Positions 34,060-41,760 of a stretch of DNA of 64,000 nt are shown here, in pieces. The position numbers and the translations under genes were made by a program. Position 1 is the first letter of the stretch, and the number at the start of each line of letters is the position of its first letter. The DNA is from Algoriphagus machipongonensis (GTDB taxonomy: Bacteria; Bacteroidota; Bacteroidia; Cytophagales; Cyclobacteriaceae). The stretch covers positions 3,661,001 to 3,725,000 of the forward strand of contig NZ_CM001023.1 in assembly GCF_000166275.1 (NCBI RefSeq), in the 5' to 3' direction. Under the pieces are notes generated by a model that saw nothing but the letters and a program-made list of their open reading frames with translations, did no database searches and was not told where the DNA came from.

Positions 34060-34167
34060 CTATTCCTCCACAACTTTCAATTTATAATAAACCACCTGAT
34101 CCTCTTCCGTTTCGAAGAAATCCTGATTTTTATTGGCAAGAATTTCACCGTTTTCAGATACAGATAA
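34060..34167 (-). pseudogene. remnant of a DUF4221 gene 3' end
   Basis: The minus-strand reading SENGEILANKNQDFFETEE...YYKLKVVEE closely matches the last ~32 residues of the intact DUF4221 protein at 34955-36088. The homology stops exactly where the REP hairpin and dnaE2 tail begin (34170). So a second DUF4221 copy was here and lost all but its tail. Confidence 0.85.
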
Positions 34168-34169
34168 AA

Positions 34170-34320
34170 TTGTCCAAGTCTGAAGACTTGAACCAAATAT
34201 CCTTTCAAAGGTCGGGCAATCTACATATATCGAAGGCAAAGTCACCGCTGAATTTGACTTCTACAGCATCGAAGCTACCAAATGTGAAAGACTGGAGTAT
34301 TGGAATGCGGGAGAATAGTT
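34170..34320. repeat. direct repeat: REP hairpin plus dnaE2 tail (scar 2)
   Basis: 151 bp matching 32839-32988. It shares with scar 1 the bases that differ from native dnaE2 (for example GCT, ACC and GCG codons near the end) but carries a one-base frameshift (ctacatatatcg), so it is non-coding. A degenerate hairpin (AGTTCATGTCTTTAAACTGA) follows. The 352-bp gap 33986-34337 holds only this and the DUF4221 remnant. Confidence 0.9.
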
Positions 34321-34337
34321 CATGTCTTTAAACTGAA

Positions 34338-34916
34338 CTATTTCAGCTCATACTTTAAAGCAACACCAAGTCCTCCAAAGGTTTTTCCCGAAGATAAAAT
34401 CGGGTTAAATCTCAATTCAGGTTCTAAGCTGAGTTGACTTGAAAGAGGGATGCTTCGGCTTACTTTTAGCATCATCCCTAAACCAAACCTGGGACTGATC
34501 GAATGATCGTCAACAGTGACTTCAGGCTCTCCATTAATTTGATTCCAACCCACATAATATTCCAATGTAGGGCCTATAGCAAGGTTGACAATCTTAGTGT
34601 GATATTTATACAATATGGGTAAAGAGATGTACTGCTCATTGATATCGAAAAAGTAAATAGCATTCCCCCCATTTTCGAAAATAACATTCACATAGCCGCC
34701 TGTCTGATAGGTTCTGTAATAAAGTCCAGACTCAATTCCGCTTTTGGGGGTCAATTTATGGTCTATCACCAAACCAAAACCAGCAGCTAGCCCATTGACG
34801 TCATTTGAAAATTCTGCTAGCAAGTTTGCTCCTACTTTTGTCTGAGCATACGAGGCGGACAATTGAAAAATCCCTGCTAAAAAGATCACAAGGCAGACAA
34901 CGAAAGTTTTATTCAT
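34338..34916 (-). CDS. PorT-like outer-membrane beta-barrel protein
   Basis: 192 residues. Signal peptide 1-24 (SASYAQ) then eight or so amphipathic strands (TKVGANLLAEF, KSGIESGLYYRTYQTG, YISLPILYKYH, NLAIGPTLEYYVGW, ELRFNPILSSG) and a terminal strand VALKYELK. The pattern fits the PorT/OMP_b-brl_2 family. It is a structural or small-molecule-binding outer membrane protein of unknown role, 38 bp downstream of the DUF4221 gene and probably cotranscribed. Confidence 0.82.
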   Translation of the reverse strand: MNKTFVVCLVIFLAGIFQLSASYAQTKVGANLLAEFSNDVNGLAAGFGLVIDHKLTPKSGIESGLYYRTYQTGGYVNVIFENGGNAIYFFDINEQYISLPILYKYHTKIVNLAIGPTLEYYVGWNQINGEPEVTVDDHSISPRFGLGMMLKVSRSIPLSSQLSLEPELRFNPILSSGKTFGGLGVALKYELK

Positions 34917-34954
34917 AAAACAAATAAACTATATTTTTAATAAATAGTTGTATT

Positions 34955-36088
34955 TTATTCATCAATTAATTTCAATTTATAATAAACCACCTGGTCCTCT
35001 TCTGTTCCGAAAAAGTCTTGATTCTTTTTAGCTAAAATTTCACCATCCTCAGTGTTTGCTCTGCTGAAAATCAGGCCTTCTGGGACTTCTATGCCATTTT
35101 GAATCAACTTGTTTTCTTCATCAAAAACTGCCGCAAGGGTTTGATTCATCTGATCTAAATTTGAAGCTGTTGGATCTATCTCCACCGTTTCTTCCGGAAC
35201 CCCTTTCTTATAGAAAACAATCGTCTTTCCTTCCAGTCGATACAGCTGTAAAATGGTAGCGGGTCTTTGATTGCTCATGGTATATTGCATCGCGACCTCA
35301 AAATCTTCAGCTCTTGGCAAAACAGCATCTTCCACTTCCAAATCAACTGTCTTTTCAAGAACTATTTCCTCTCCAATCTCCTCATAGACAAAGTACTTTA
35401 ACTCATGATCAAAATGTAGATACCATTTATCCTTCAACTTCTGAATTTTAGGAAAGGGAAAGAAATAGTAATTCCCATCAGCATATATGGATGTCTTAGG
35501 AAAATCCATCGTGTCATGCCTCTCCATGGAGACTGTGTCCAATACTTCCAAAAAAGGTACGGAATACAAATACTTCACAAAATCTATTTCATTTCCTATT
35601 CCCAGGTCTCCAAAATTCACCGGCTTGAAATAGGTGATCTTTTCTCCCAATGAGGTAAATGCTGGGTCTAAGGAATTATTATGAATGATGTACTGATAGG
35701 GTAATAAAATTGACCGTTTAAAATCCCCATCCTTGGTGATAAAATGAAAGCCGCTTACCGAACTCAAAATCTGCAACATTTCATTTCTATAAGACAGCAA
35801 GAATATCCCCTGCATGGAATTCGGGCCTTCAAAAGGAATCTTCAAGTTGGATGTGATTTCTCCTTTGGAATCGATAAACAAAAGTTCCTGATCATTTTTA
35901 GTAGTAGCAACAAACTCCTGCGAAACCGAATCATAATCTTGAATCCACAAATCTCCCAGATAATTTATCTGTAAGGAATCAGTAATTTCTATTTGAAAAT
36001 CCTGCTTAAAATCCGTAGCTGCTTTCTTTTTGGTACAACTAGCCCCTAGAATCAATAGGATGAAAAATGAAAAGTATACCTGCTTCAT
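34955..36088 (-). CDS. DUF4221 family lipoprotein
   Basis: 377 residues. Lipoprotein signal (lipobox LGASC, Cys18). The mature chain is a repeated-strand, propeller-like protein with segments such as LGDLWIQDYDSVSQEF, LLFIDSKGEI and GDGNYYFF-like blades, ending GEILAKKNQDFFGTEEDQVV. Function unknown. It is the intact paralogue of the broken gene at 1-1014 and of the remnant at 34060-34167, and the first gene of a likely two-gene operon with the barrel. Confidence 0.8.
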   Translation of the reverse strand: MKQVYFSFFILLILGASCTKKKAATDFKQDFQIEITDSLQINYLGDLWIQDYDSVSQEFVATTKNDQELLFIDSKGEITSNLKIPFEGPNSMQGIFLLSYRNEMLQILSSVSGFHFITKDGDFKRSILLPYQYIIHNNSLDPAFTSLGEKITYFKPVNFGDLGIGNEIDFVKYLYSVPFLEVLDTVSMERHDTMDFPKTSIYADGNYYFFPFPKIQKLKDKWYLHFDHELKYFVYEEIGEEIVLEKTVDLEVEDAVLPRAEDFEVAMQYTMSNQRPATILQLYRLEGKTIVFYKKGVPEETVEIDPTASNLDQMNQTLAAVFDEENKLIQNGIEVPEGLIFSRANTEDGEILAKKNQDFFGTEEDQVVYYKLKLIDE

Positions 36089-36167
36089 ATCGTGTCTTTA
36101 AAACCAACAGCAAGATAGAGGCAGAGACTTTTGCTGATTGTTAAAACACCTTAGCTTTTGTTAAAAG

Positions 36168-37196
36168 TTATTTTCGGCAGGCCATTAAAATTTGACTTTC
36201 GAAAATTCGATCATCTTGTATTATGATGAAAAAATCCTTGAGATAAGAGTTCAAAACTTTGAATTCCCCTTTATCCAAGCTGGATTCATAGCTACTCACT
36301 AAACTCCAAATTTCTGTTTCCTTAGCAAGAAACTCTTGGCGTATTGCCTGCATCAATGACTCTTCTCTACAATATCCCCTATATAATCGCTCAGTCACAT
36401 GCTCAATATCAACCAAGTTGCTCACCTGAGAATAAGGAGGATTCACCAGTCCGGTCATATCAAAATCATAAGCTAAAGGAACCACGGTTTTTGAATCCAG
36501 TTTGAGGATTTTCATGTTGTGTTGAAACATGGAGGACCAATCCGTATTGCCTATCATCAACTGAAAAAAATCATGTCTTACCGCTGCTGAATCTTCTAAG
36601 ACCGTTCCCAGAATCTTTTTCCCATCCAATATTTCCCCTTCAAAACGATCCGCCACCTCATCATCATCTTCAATAAAGAAGCCTACCAATTCAGTAACTT
36701 CACCCTTTTTATCATCTTCGTCTTCTAAATAGACCTTAACCATCCTTGTTTGAAAAGCGTAGTCAACAACCGGCTCAGCAAGTTTATAACACAGGTATTC
36801 TTTTATGATATCATCATCGGCCCCTTTAGACCGAGTACAGGGTATAACCAATTTCAAACTTCGATTCCCCTGAAAAACGGTCCCCTTAGCGACTTTTTTC
36901 TTCATCTTTACACGTAAAGGAGGATAATAACAGTTTTCCAACCTGAAATTACCACGGACTCGAAGGTCAATTTTTAACGAATCCCAAGACCCTGTTTCCG
37001 CATTTTTCACTTGCATGAAACTATCTACGTAAGTAGAATCGTTGGACTCTTTTCTAAGGTCCTTCAAAGAAAATTTCAACTTGATTTCAAGCGTTTCCTG
37101 TTCTTCAAAGAGATCTTTCGACTCCTGTGAAAACCCTGAAAAAGAGACCAATAGAGTCAAACAAAAAAATAAGACTTCAGATAAAAATTTCTTCAT
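36168..37196 (-). CDS. secreted CotH-kinase-like protein
   Basis: 342 residues with a signal peptide (1-23, SFSGFSQ). Segments LRVRGNFRLENCYYPPLRVKM, GNRSLKLVIPCTR, DDIIKEYLCYKLAEPVV, ELVGFFIEDDDEVADRF, FFQLMIGNTDWSSMFQHNMK and VPLAYDFDMTGLVNPPYS follow the order of CotH-type protein kinases (a Lys in the N-lobe, an Asp in a catalytic-loop-like segment, YDFD as the metal-binding site). The resemblance is distant; function unknown. Monocistronic. Confidence 0.55.
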   Translation of the reverse strand: MKKFLSEVLFFCLTLLVSFSGFSQESKDLFEEQETLEIKLKFSLKDLRKESNDSTYVDSFMQVKNAETGSWDSLKIDLRVRGNFRLENCYYPPLRVKMKKKVAKGTVFQGNRSLKLVIPCTRSKGADDDIIKEYLCYKLAEPVVDYAFQTRMVKVYLEDEDDKKGEVTELVGFFIEDDDEVADRFEGEILDGKKILGTVLEDSAAVRHDFFQLMIGNTDWSSMFQHNMKILKLDSKTVVPLAYDFDMTGLVNPPYSQVSNLVDIEHVTERLYRGYCREESLMQAIRQEFLAKETEIWSLVSSYESSLDKGEFKVLNSYLKDFFIIIQDDRIFESQILMACRK

Positions 37197-37370
37197 AATT
37201 CCAATATTCTGTGTTTTACCAAAACCTGTAAGAATGTCATCGTAAAAAAATCACAGCATCACTAATTCCTTGACATTCAAATAATTCAATTAAAAATTAA
37301 TACCCTAAACAAAATAATTAATTAATAATTTGACCGCCAGTATTTTAACTTTCTAGAATATAGGACTTTT

Positions 37371-38102
37371 TTAATTCATTTTCTCTAAAAAAACATTCTT
37401 AAACTCCACTTCTGCACCTTCTGCCTGTAAAGCAATCTGTCCTTTTTGAGCAGTTGCTCCATATCCATCATTTACTAAATCCCCATTTAACCAAACGGTA
37501 ATTCGATCTTTCAAGCAAGTGATTTTAATGTGATTCCATTCTCCCAATGGATTCTCAGAATCATCCGTAAGATTTCTTACTCTTCTTTCCTTACCTTCAG
37601 AAACACCCCAGTTTTCCTTAGGACCTCTCCTGCTCTCCATATCATCCACTTTGATATCTTGCTGAATACACCAAAAATCTCCTGCATTACTATGCATTAA
37701 TTGAACTTCAATAGACTTGGGGAACATATCATATAAAGCTCTTGGCTCAGAAGCATGTACCAATATTCCGCAGTTCCCCGGTTTTCCTGCGAAGCGGTAA
37801 TCAAGTTCTAACGTAAAATTTTCATAAACTTGATCTGTGATCAAGTGGCCTTCAGGAGTCCCTAAACTTACCAAAAGTCCATCTCTTATGATAAAGGGAA
37901 TTCGCAAACTACTATCAGCCTCCAGATCGGGAACATCCATATGCCACCCTTCTAAACTTTCTCCATCAAATAGTTTGATGGTTTCGCCACCTGAGGAAGG
38001 CTCTTTTTTTAATTGCTCGGTGCCAGATTGTTTTCCTATAAAGGCAAATAAAAGTGTGATTACTACTAATACTCCAACAATCGATTTTACTGAATCAACC
38101 AT
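37371..38102 (-). CDS. DUF1080 (3-keto-disaccharide hydrolase-like) protein
   Basis: 243 residues. N-terminal anchor (7-22), then a concanavalin-like jelly roll: IKLFDGESLEGWHMD, LLVSLGTPEGHLITDQVYENFTLELDYRF, NCGILVHASEP and WNHIKITCLKDRITVWLNGDLV. DUF1080 proteins include glycoside hydrolases and carbohydrate-binding proteins, often at the cell surface. It starts 12 bp after the FNT gene stop and is the last gene of the NPP-trHb-FNT-DUF1080 run. Confidence 0.88.
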   Translation of the reverse strand: MVDSVKSIVGVLVVITLLFAFIGKQSGTEQLKKEPSSGGETIKLFDGESLEGWHMDVPDLEADSSLRIPFIIRDGLLVSLGTPEGHLITDQVYENFTLELDYRFAGKPGNCGILVHASEPRALYDMFPKSIEVQLMHSNAGDFWCIQQDIKVDDMESRRGPKENWGVSEGKERRVRNLTDDSENPLGEWNHIKITCLKDRITVWLNGDLVNDGYGATAQKGQIALQAEGAEVEFKNVFLEKMN

Positions 38103-38114
38103 AATTCCTATTAC

Positions 38115-39017
38115 TTATTTACCAAAAATATTAAAAACAAATGCTCTATACTTTAGCAGAGCCACGAAAATAGCTCCTCCAAATGCATTACCTAGCAAGG
38201 CCGAACCTTGAAATGTCAGGTAATCCCAAAGGCTGATATCCGGAGATCTCAACATCCCTGAAAACACTTCTATACTACCGATAATACTATGGTGTAAGCC
38301 TGCGAAAGCCAAGACAGAGGTTATCAAAAAGATAATGACTATCCTACTAATTGTGTCTCTCACAGAAGCCAATAACCAAGAAAGCAAGCCCATTAACCAA
38401 CCTGCCACGATAGCACTTACCAAAATCACAGGCAACTTCGCAGCGATCACGTGTTTGGCAATCGTCACCATCACCTCATTATTGAAAATGCCGAGTCTTG
38501 GCCCTAGCCAGTTTAACAACAATGCGATGGCATAACCACCAATTAAGTTTCCAATTACCACCAACCCCCATAACCTTAACATGGCCCCAGAGGTCTGTTT
38601 TTTATTGAGAACAGGTAAGGTCAGCAATGCAGTCTGCTCAGTAAAAAGAATACTTTGCCCCATTACGACCAAAATAAATCCCAATGGGTATACCAAGGAA
38701 ATCATTTTGAATATCGAATCTTCTCCCATTTTCCCCTCGAGAAAAAAGAAAACCGAACATATCATCAAGTAACTAAAGCCAATCTCCAAACCGGCAGTCA
38801 CAGAGCTCAATAAAATACTGCTCGTGCTCTTATTATAAGTTTCTAAAGCATCCGAAAGCTGATCCCTTAAAATCTCTCCATGAGACTTAGGTGCATCTTT
38901 ACCAGTCTTTTTGGTCCCTTGAATCTCTTTATCTATTACTTTCTGCTTTTTCTTTTCTTCTGCGGCCAATTTCTTTTCTTCAGCAGCTAGTTTCTTTTCT
39001 TCATCCGTCATATTCAT
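38115..39017 (-). CDS. formate/nitrite transporter (FNT) family channel
   Basis: 300 residues. An N-terminal charged extension contains tandem EEKKLAA repeats (residues 5-20), followed by six membrane helices of the FNT fold (SSILLSSVTAGLEIGFSYLM, YPLGFILVVMGQSILFTEQT, WGLVVIGNLIGGYAIALLL, AKLPVILVSAIVAGWLMGL, IVIIFLITSVLAFAGLHHS, GNAFGGAIFVALLKY). It moves a small monovalent anion such as formate or nitrite across the inner membrane. Upstream of DUF1080 and downstream of the truncated haemoglobin. Confidence 0.88.
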   Translation of the reverse strand: MNMTDEEKKLAAEEKKLAAEEKKKQKVIDKEIQGTKKTGKDAPKSHGEILRDQLSDALETYNKSTSSILLSSVTAGLEIGFSYLMICSVFFFLEGKMGEDSIFKMISLVYPLGFILVVMGQSILFTEQTALLTLPVLNKKQTSGAMLRLWGLVVIGNLIGGYAIALLLNWLGPRLGIFNNEVMVTIAKHVIAAKLPVILVSAIVAGWLMGLLSWLLASVRDTISRIVIIFLITSVLAFAGLHHSIIGSIEVFSGMLRSPDISLWDYLTFQGSALLGNAFGGAIFVALLKYRAFVFNIFGK

Positions 39018-39059
39018 AGGATTTATTTTAAGGGAATCTATTATATCAAATTTGGCAAA

Positions 39060-39458
39060 TCAGTGTTTTTGCCTGCCTTCCCAGATTCTCATAAACAACA
39101 TATGCGCCATTCTGCGCGCATGTTCCTTCGCAAAGCTGGCTACTTCCCCTTCAAAATATCGATCTATGGTACCAAACCATAATTCCAGCCAGTTTCCAAA
39201 ATGCTCCTGAGCTATGGTATTATTTACTGCTGTATCTACTTCCTGGTGCACTTTGGTTGGGTTGAATTTTCCTGCTCCCGGCCCTGTTTGAAGCAAGATC
39301 ATTTCCCAGAAATCCGAAAGATGTTCAAAGTGATGATCCCAGTCTTCAACAACTCCATTGAATATTGGTCCAAGGGTTTCATGCTTCCTTATTTGGTCAT
39401 AAAATCTACGAACCAAAAAATCTACTTCTTTCCTACTTCTGATATCAACTCTATCCAT
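39060..39458 (-). CDS. group III truncated haemoglobin
   Basis: 132 residues. The trHbIII features are seen: RRFYDQIRKHETLGPIFN, HFEHLSDFWEMILLQTG, the proximal His in AQEHFGNWLELWFGTID and the C-terminal helix FAKEHARRMAHMLFMRIWEG. It binds haem and may detoxify NO or O2-derived species; the FNT channel downstream could handle nitrite, but that link is inference. Its start is one base after the NPP stop. Confidence 0.93.
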   Translation of the reverse strand: MDRVDIRSRKEVDFLVRRFYDQIRKHETLGPIFNGVVEDWDHHFEHLSDFWEMILLQTGPGAGKFNPTKVHQEVDTAVNNTIAQEHFGNWLELWFGTIDRYFEGEVASFAKEHARRMAHMLFMRIWEGRQKH

Positions 39459-39459
39459 T

Positions 39460-40710
39460 TTATTTTTTCAATATAGGCTGAAGTACCTCAAGATTCCCGT
39501 CGATATCCTCTGGCAGTGGCAATCCTAAGATCTCACATATTAATGGGTAAATATGAATATTTTCAAATGAACCGATTTTCAAACCCTCTTTAATCTGTGG
39601 CCCATTTGCATAGAAAATTCCATGCATTTCAGGATATTTTTGACTGAATCCATGTGTTCCTCTAACTGTCGTTTCATCTATACGCATCCTTCTGGAAATC
39701 ACCTCACGGTATTCTTCATTTTCCATAAAATAATTACCGAGATCAGCTAATAGAATAATGTCACCAATTCGATCTCCATAAACACTTACATCCTTGTAAT
39801 AATTCTCATCTGAGGAATCAAAAACCACAAAACCCGCCTCTTTCTTTTTCATCAACTTAATCGCTTTCATTTTTTCATTTGGATCATCGAGATATATATG
39901 CGCTAAAGCCCCGCTATTTACTACTCGTCCAGAAACCCCTTCTGTGATTTTATCCAAAGGAATGTATGTGTCTTTAGTAACGTTTGCCATCCCATGGTCA
40001 GAAACGATGATGATATTCACATCTTGGCCGAGGCTTTTTACTCCTTCAAATAAGGACCCTAGCTCTTTGTCCAAGCGATCCAATCTTTCAGAAAGCTTCT
40101 TATCGTTTTCTGCCCCATACATATGCCCCACATCATCCATGTCAGAGAAATACATGGTAATCATTCTAGGTTTTAAGGAGTCCGGCATCTGTAGCCATTC
40201 GAAAACCTGACTTATTCTTGTCAGATTTTTGACTCTACCATCATAATCAAAATAATAGCTTGGTCGAGTTTTTTGCACATCCGCTTCCGAACCAACGAAA
40301 AAATAACTGGCCGATTTCATCCCATTTTTTTCTGCAAGAACCCAAAGCGGCGTGCCTCCATACCAACTCCCATCTGTTATTACTTCCCTTTTATTGATTC
40401 GATATTCTTGATCTTTTTCAGGATTATAAAAGGAATTATCCACAATACCATGATGCTCAGGTCTCATTCCAGTAGCAATCGTATAATGGTTAGGAAAAGT
40501 CTTCGTGGGGAAAGAAGGAATCAAAGACTTTGCTGAGGTCCCGGAGGAAATAAATCGGCTAATATTTTCTGGCTGGAACCTCTCGACATAATCGTATCTA
40601 AATCCATCCAGAGATATCAAAATGACCACTGGTTCCTTTTTTTCCTGTGAAAAGGATAAAAAATGGCAGCCAATAACCAAAATAACAATGAGAAAGAGTG
40701 ATTTTTTCAT
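39460..40710 (-). CDS. nucleotide pyrophosphatase/phosphodiesterase (NPP, alkaline phosphatase superfamily)
   Basis: 416 residues. Signal peptide 1-21 (SFSQE). Bimetallic active site: LISLDGFRYDYVERF (Asp35), nucleophile Thr71 in FPTKTFPNHYTIATG, YFSDMDDVGHMYG, IIVSDHGM and THGFSQKYPEMHGIF. NPPs hydrolyse nucleotide or phospholipid phosphodiesters in the periplasm. First gene of a four-gene run and preceded by a strong promoter match. Confidence 0.92.
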   Translation of the reverse strand: MKKSLFLIVILVIGCHFLSFSQEKKEPVVILISLDGFRYDYVERFQPENISRFISSGTSAKSLIPSFPTKTFPNHYTIATGMRPEHHGIVDNSFYNPEKDQEYRINKREVITDGSWYGGTPLWVLAEKNGMKSASYFFVGSEADVQKTRPSYYFDYDGRVKNLTRISQVFEWLQMPDSLKPRMITMYFSDMDDVGHMYGAENDKKLSERLDRLDKELGSLFEGVKSLGQDVNIIIVSDHGMANVTKDTYIPLDKITEGVSGRVVNSGALAHIYLDDPNEKMKAIKLMKKKEAGFVVFDSSDENYYKDVSVYGDRIGDIILLADLGNYFMENEEYREVISRRMRIDETTVRGTHGFSQKYPEMHGIFYANGPQIKEGLKIGSFENIHIYPLICEILGLPLPEDIDGNLEVLQPILKK

Positions 40711-40726
40711 TAGAAAAGAATTTAGA

Positions 40727-40756
40727 CGAAAATACCTGTTGAAAACTTTAAATCAA
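40727..40756 (-). promoter_or_regulatory. promoter of the NPP-trHb-FNT-DUF1080 run
   Basis: On the minus strand TTG (40754-40756), an exact 19-nt spacer and TATTTTCG (40727-40734) fit the Bacteroidota promoter consensus; the -7 box is 17 nt before the NPP ATG. Confidence 0.7.
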
Positions 40757-41021
40757 TAAAAATCCCTGAAGTAACCCTGATCCTTTCACTTTTTCTGAAG
40801 ATACTGAGATTAGTTTCCACAAGGTCAGAATTGCAAATTTCAAATCAACCTTTTTCTTCCTTTCATTCTCAGTTCAATTCCCAAAATCAGGAATAAAAAC
40901 GTTGGGTCTCTCCCCAATTTCGGGAATTTATTTCCATAGAAAAACGGTAAATCGGCCTAAATAAGCCGGATTCGCTGTGGTATGTGAATTGAATTAGAAT
41001 TGATATCAAACAAAAAAAATC
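40757..41021. other. divergent region between NPP and OmpA genes
   Basis: A+T-rich leader region for the OmpA lipoprotein. It contains a small hairpin CGGC(CTAAATAA)GCCG (about 40955-40970). No ORF and no convincing plus-strand -7 box was recognised. Confidence 0.35.
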
Positions 41022-41699
41022 ATGAAAACGACCAACAAAATTCTTTATACCCTAATGATTGCTTCCGTAAGTATGGGAGCCGTAAGTTGTAAGTCAAGTA
41101 ATGCTGTCAAAGGCGGCGCTATTGGTGGTGCAGCTGGTGGTATCTTAGGCGGTGTTATCGCCGGTAAAGATAATACGGCAACAGGTGTCCTAATCGGATC
41201 AGCTATCGGTGGTTCTGCAGGTGCAATAATCGGTAACGAAATGGATAAAGCAGCAGAAGAACTTCAAAGAGATTTAGAAGGCGCAACAGTGGAACGTGTT
41301 GGAGAAGGAATTAAAATCACCTTCGATTCAGGGCTGATGTTTGACGTCGATAAGGCAACATTAAATTCTAACTCCAGGGATAATTTAATGGAGCTTTCCG
41401 AAACGTTAAAGAAATATGATGAGACCAACATCCTTGTTGAAGGCCATACAGACGCAACAGGATCAGACGATTACAACTTAGATTTATCCAGAAAAAGAGC
41501 CTATTCGGTTGAAGATTATTTGACAAACTTGGGAATTCAAAAATCAAGATTGGAAATCACTGCATATGGGGAAAATCAACCTATTGCTACCAATGAAACC
41601 GAAGCTGGAAGACAACAAAACAGACGAGTAGAAGTAGCTATTTATGCCAATAAAAAAATGCAAAGAATGGCTGAACGAGGCGAGTTAGGTCAGGATTAA
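41022..41699 (+). CDS. OmpA family lipoprotein with glycine zipper (YiaD-like)
   Basis: 225 residues. Lipobox GAVSC (Cys23). Glycine zipper region 30-72 (GGAIGGAAGGILGGVIAG...IGSAIGGSAGAIIG) then an OmpA-like peptidoglycan-binding domain 95-205: ITFDSGLMFDVDKATLN, ILVEGHTDATGSDDYN, LSRKRAYSVEDYL and GRQQNRRVEV, all key residues present. It anchors the outer membrane to peptidoglycan. Serves as an intact comparison for the degenerate OmpA-like domain of the TIR fusion at 53781-55100. Confidence 0.95.
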   Translation: MKTTNKILYTLMIASVSMGAVSCKSSNAVKGGAIGGAAGGILGGVIAGKDNTATGVLIGSAIGGSAGAIIGNEMDKAAEELQRDLEGATVERVGEGIKITFDSGLMFDVDKATLNSNSRDNLMELSETLKKYDETNILVEGHTDATGSDDYNLDLSRKRAYSVEDYLTNLGIQKSRLEITAYGENQPIATNETEAGRQQNRRVEVAIYANKKMQRMAERGELGQD

Positions 41700-41731
41700 T
41701 CTGATTAATGAACCCTTTTTATATATCCGAA

Positions 41732-41758
41732 AGGCGACCATCAGGTCGCCTTTTTTTT
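41732..41758 (+). terminator. intrinsic terminator of the OmpA gene
   Basis: AGGCGACC (41732-41739), loop ATCA, GGTCGCCT (41744-41751), then a run of T residues. Confidence 0.92.
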
Positions 41759-41760
41759 GA

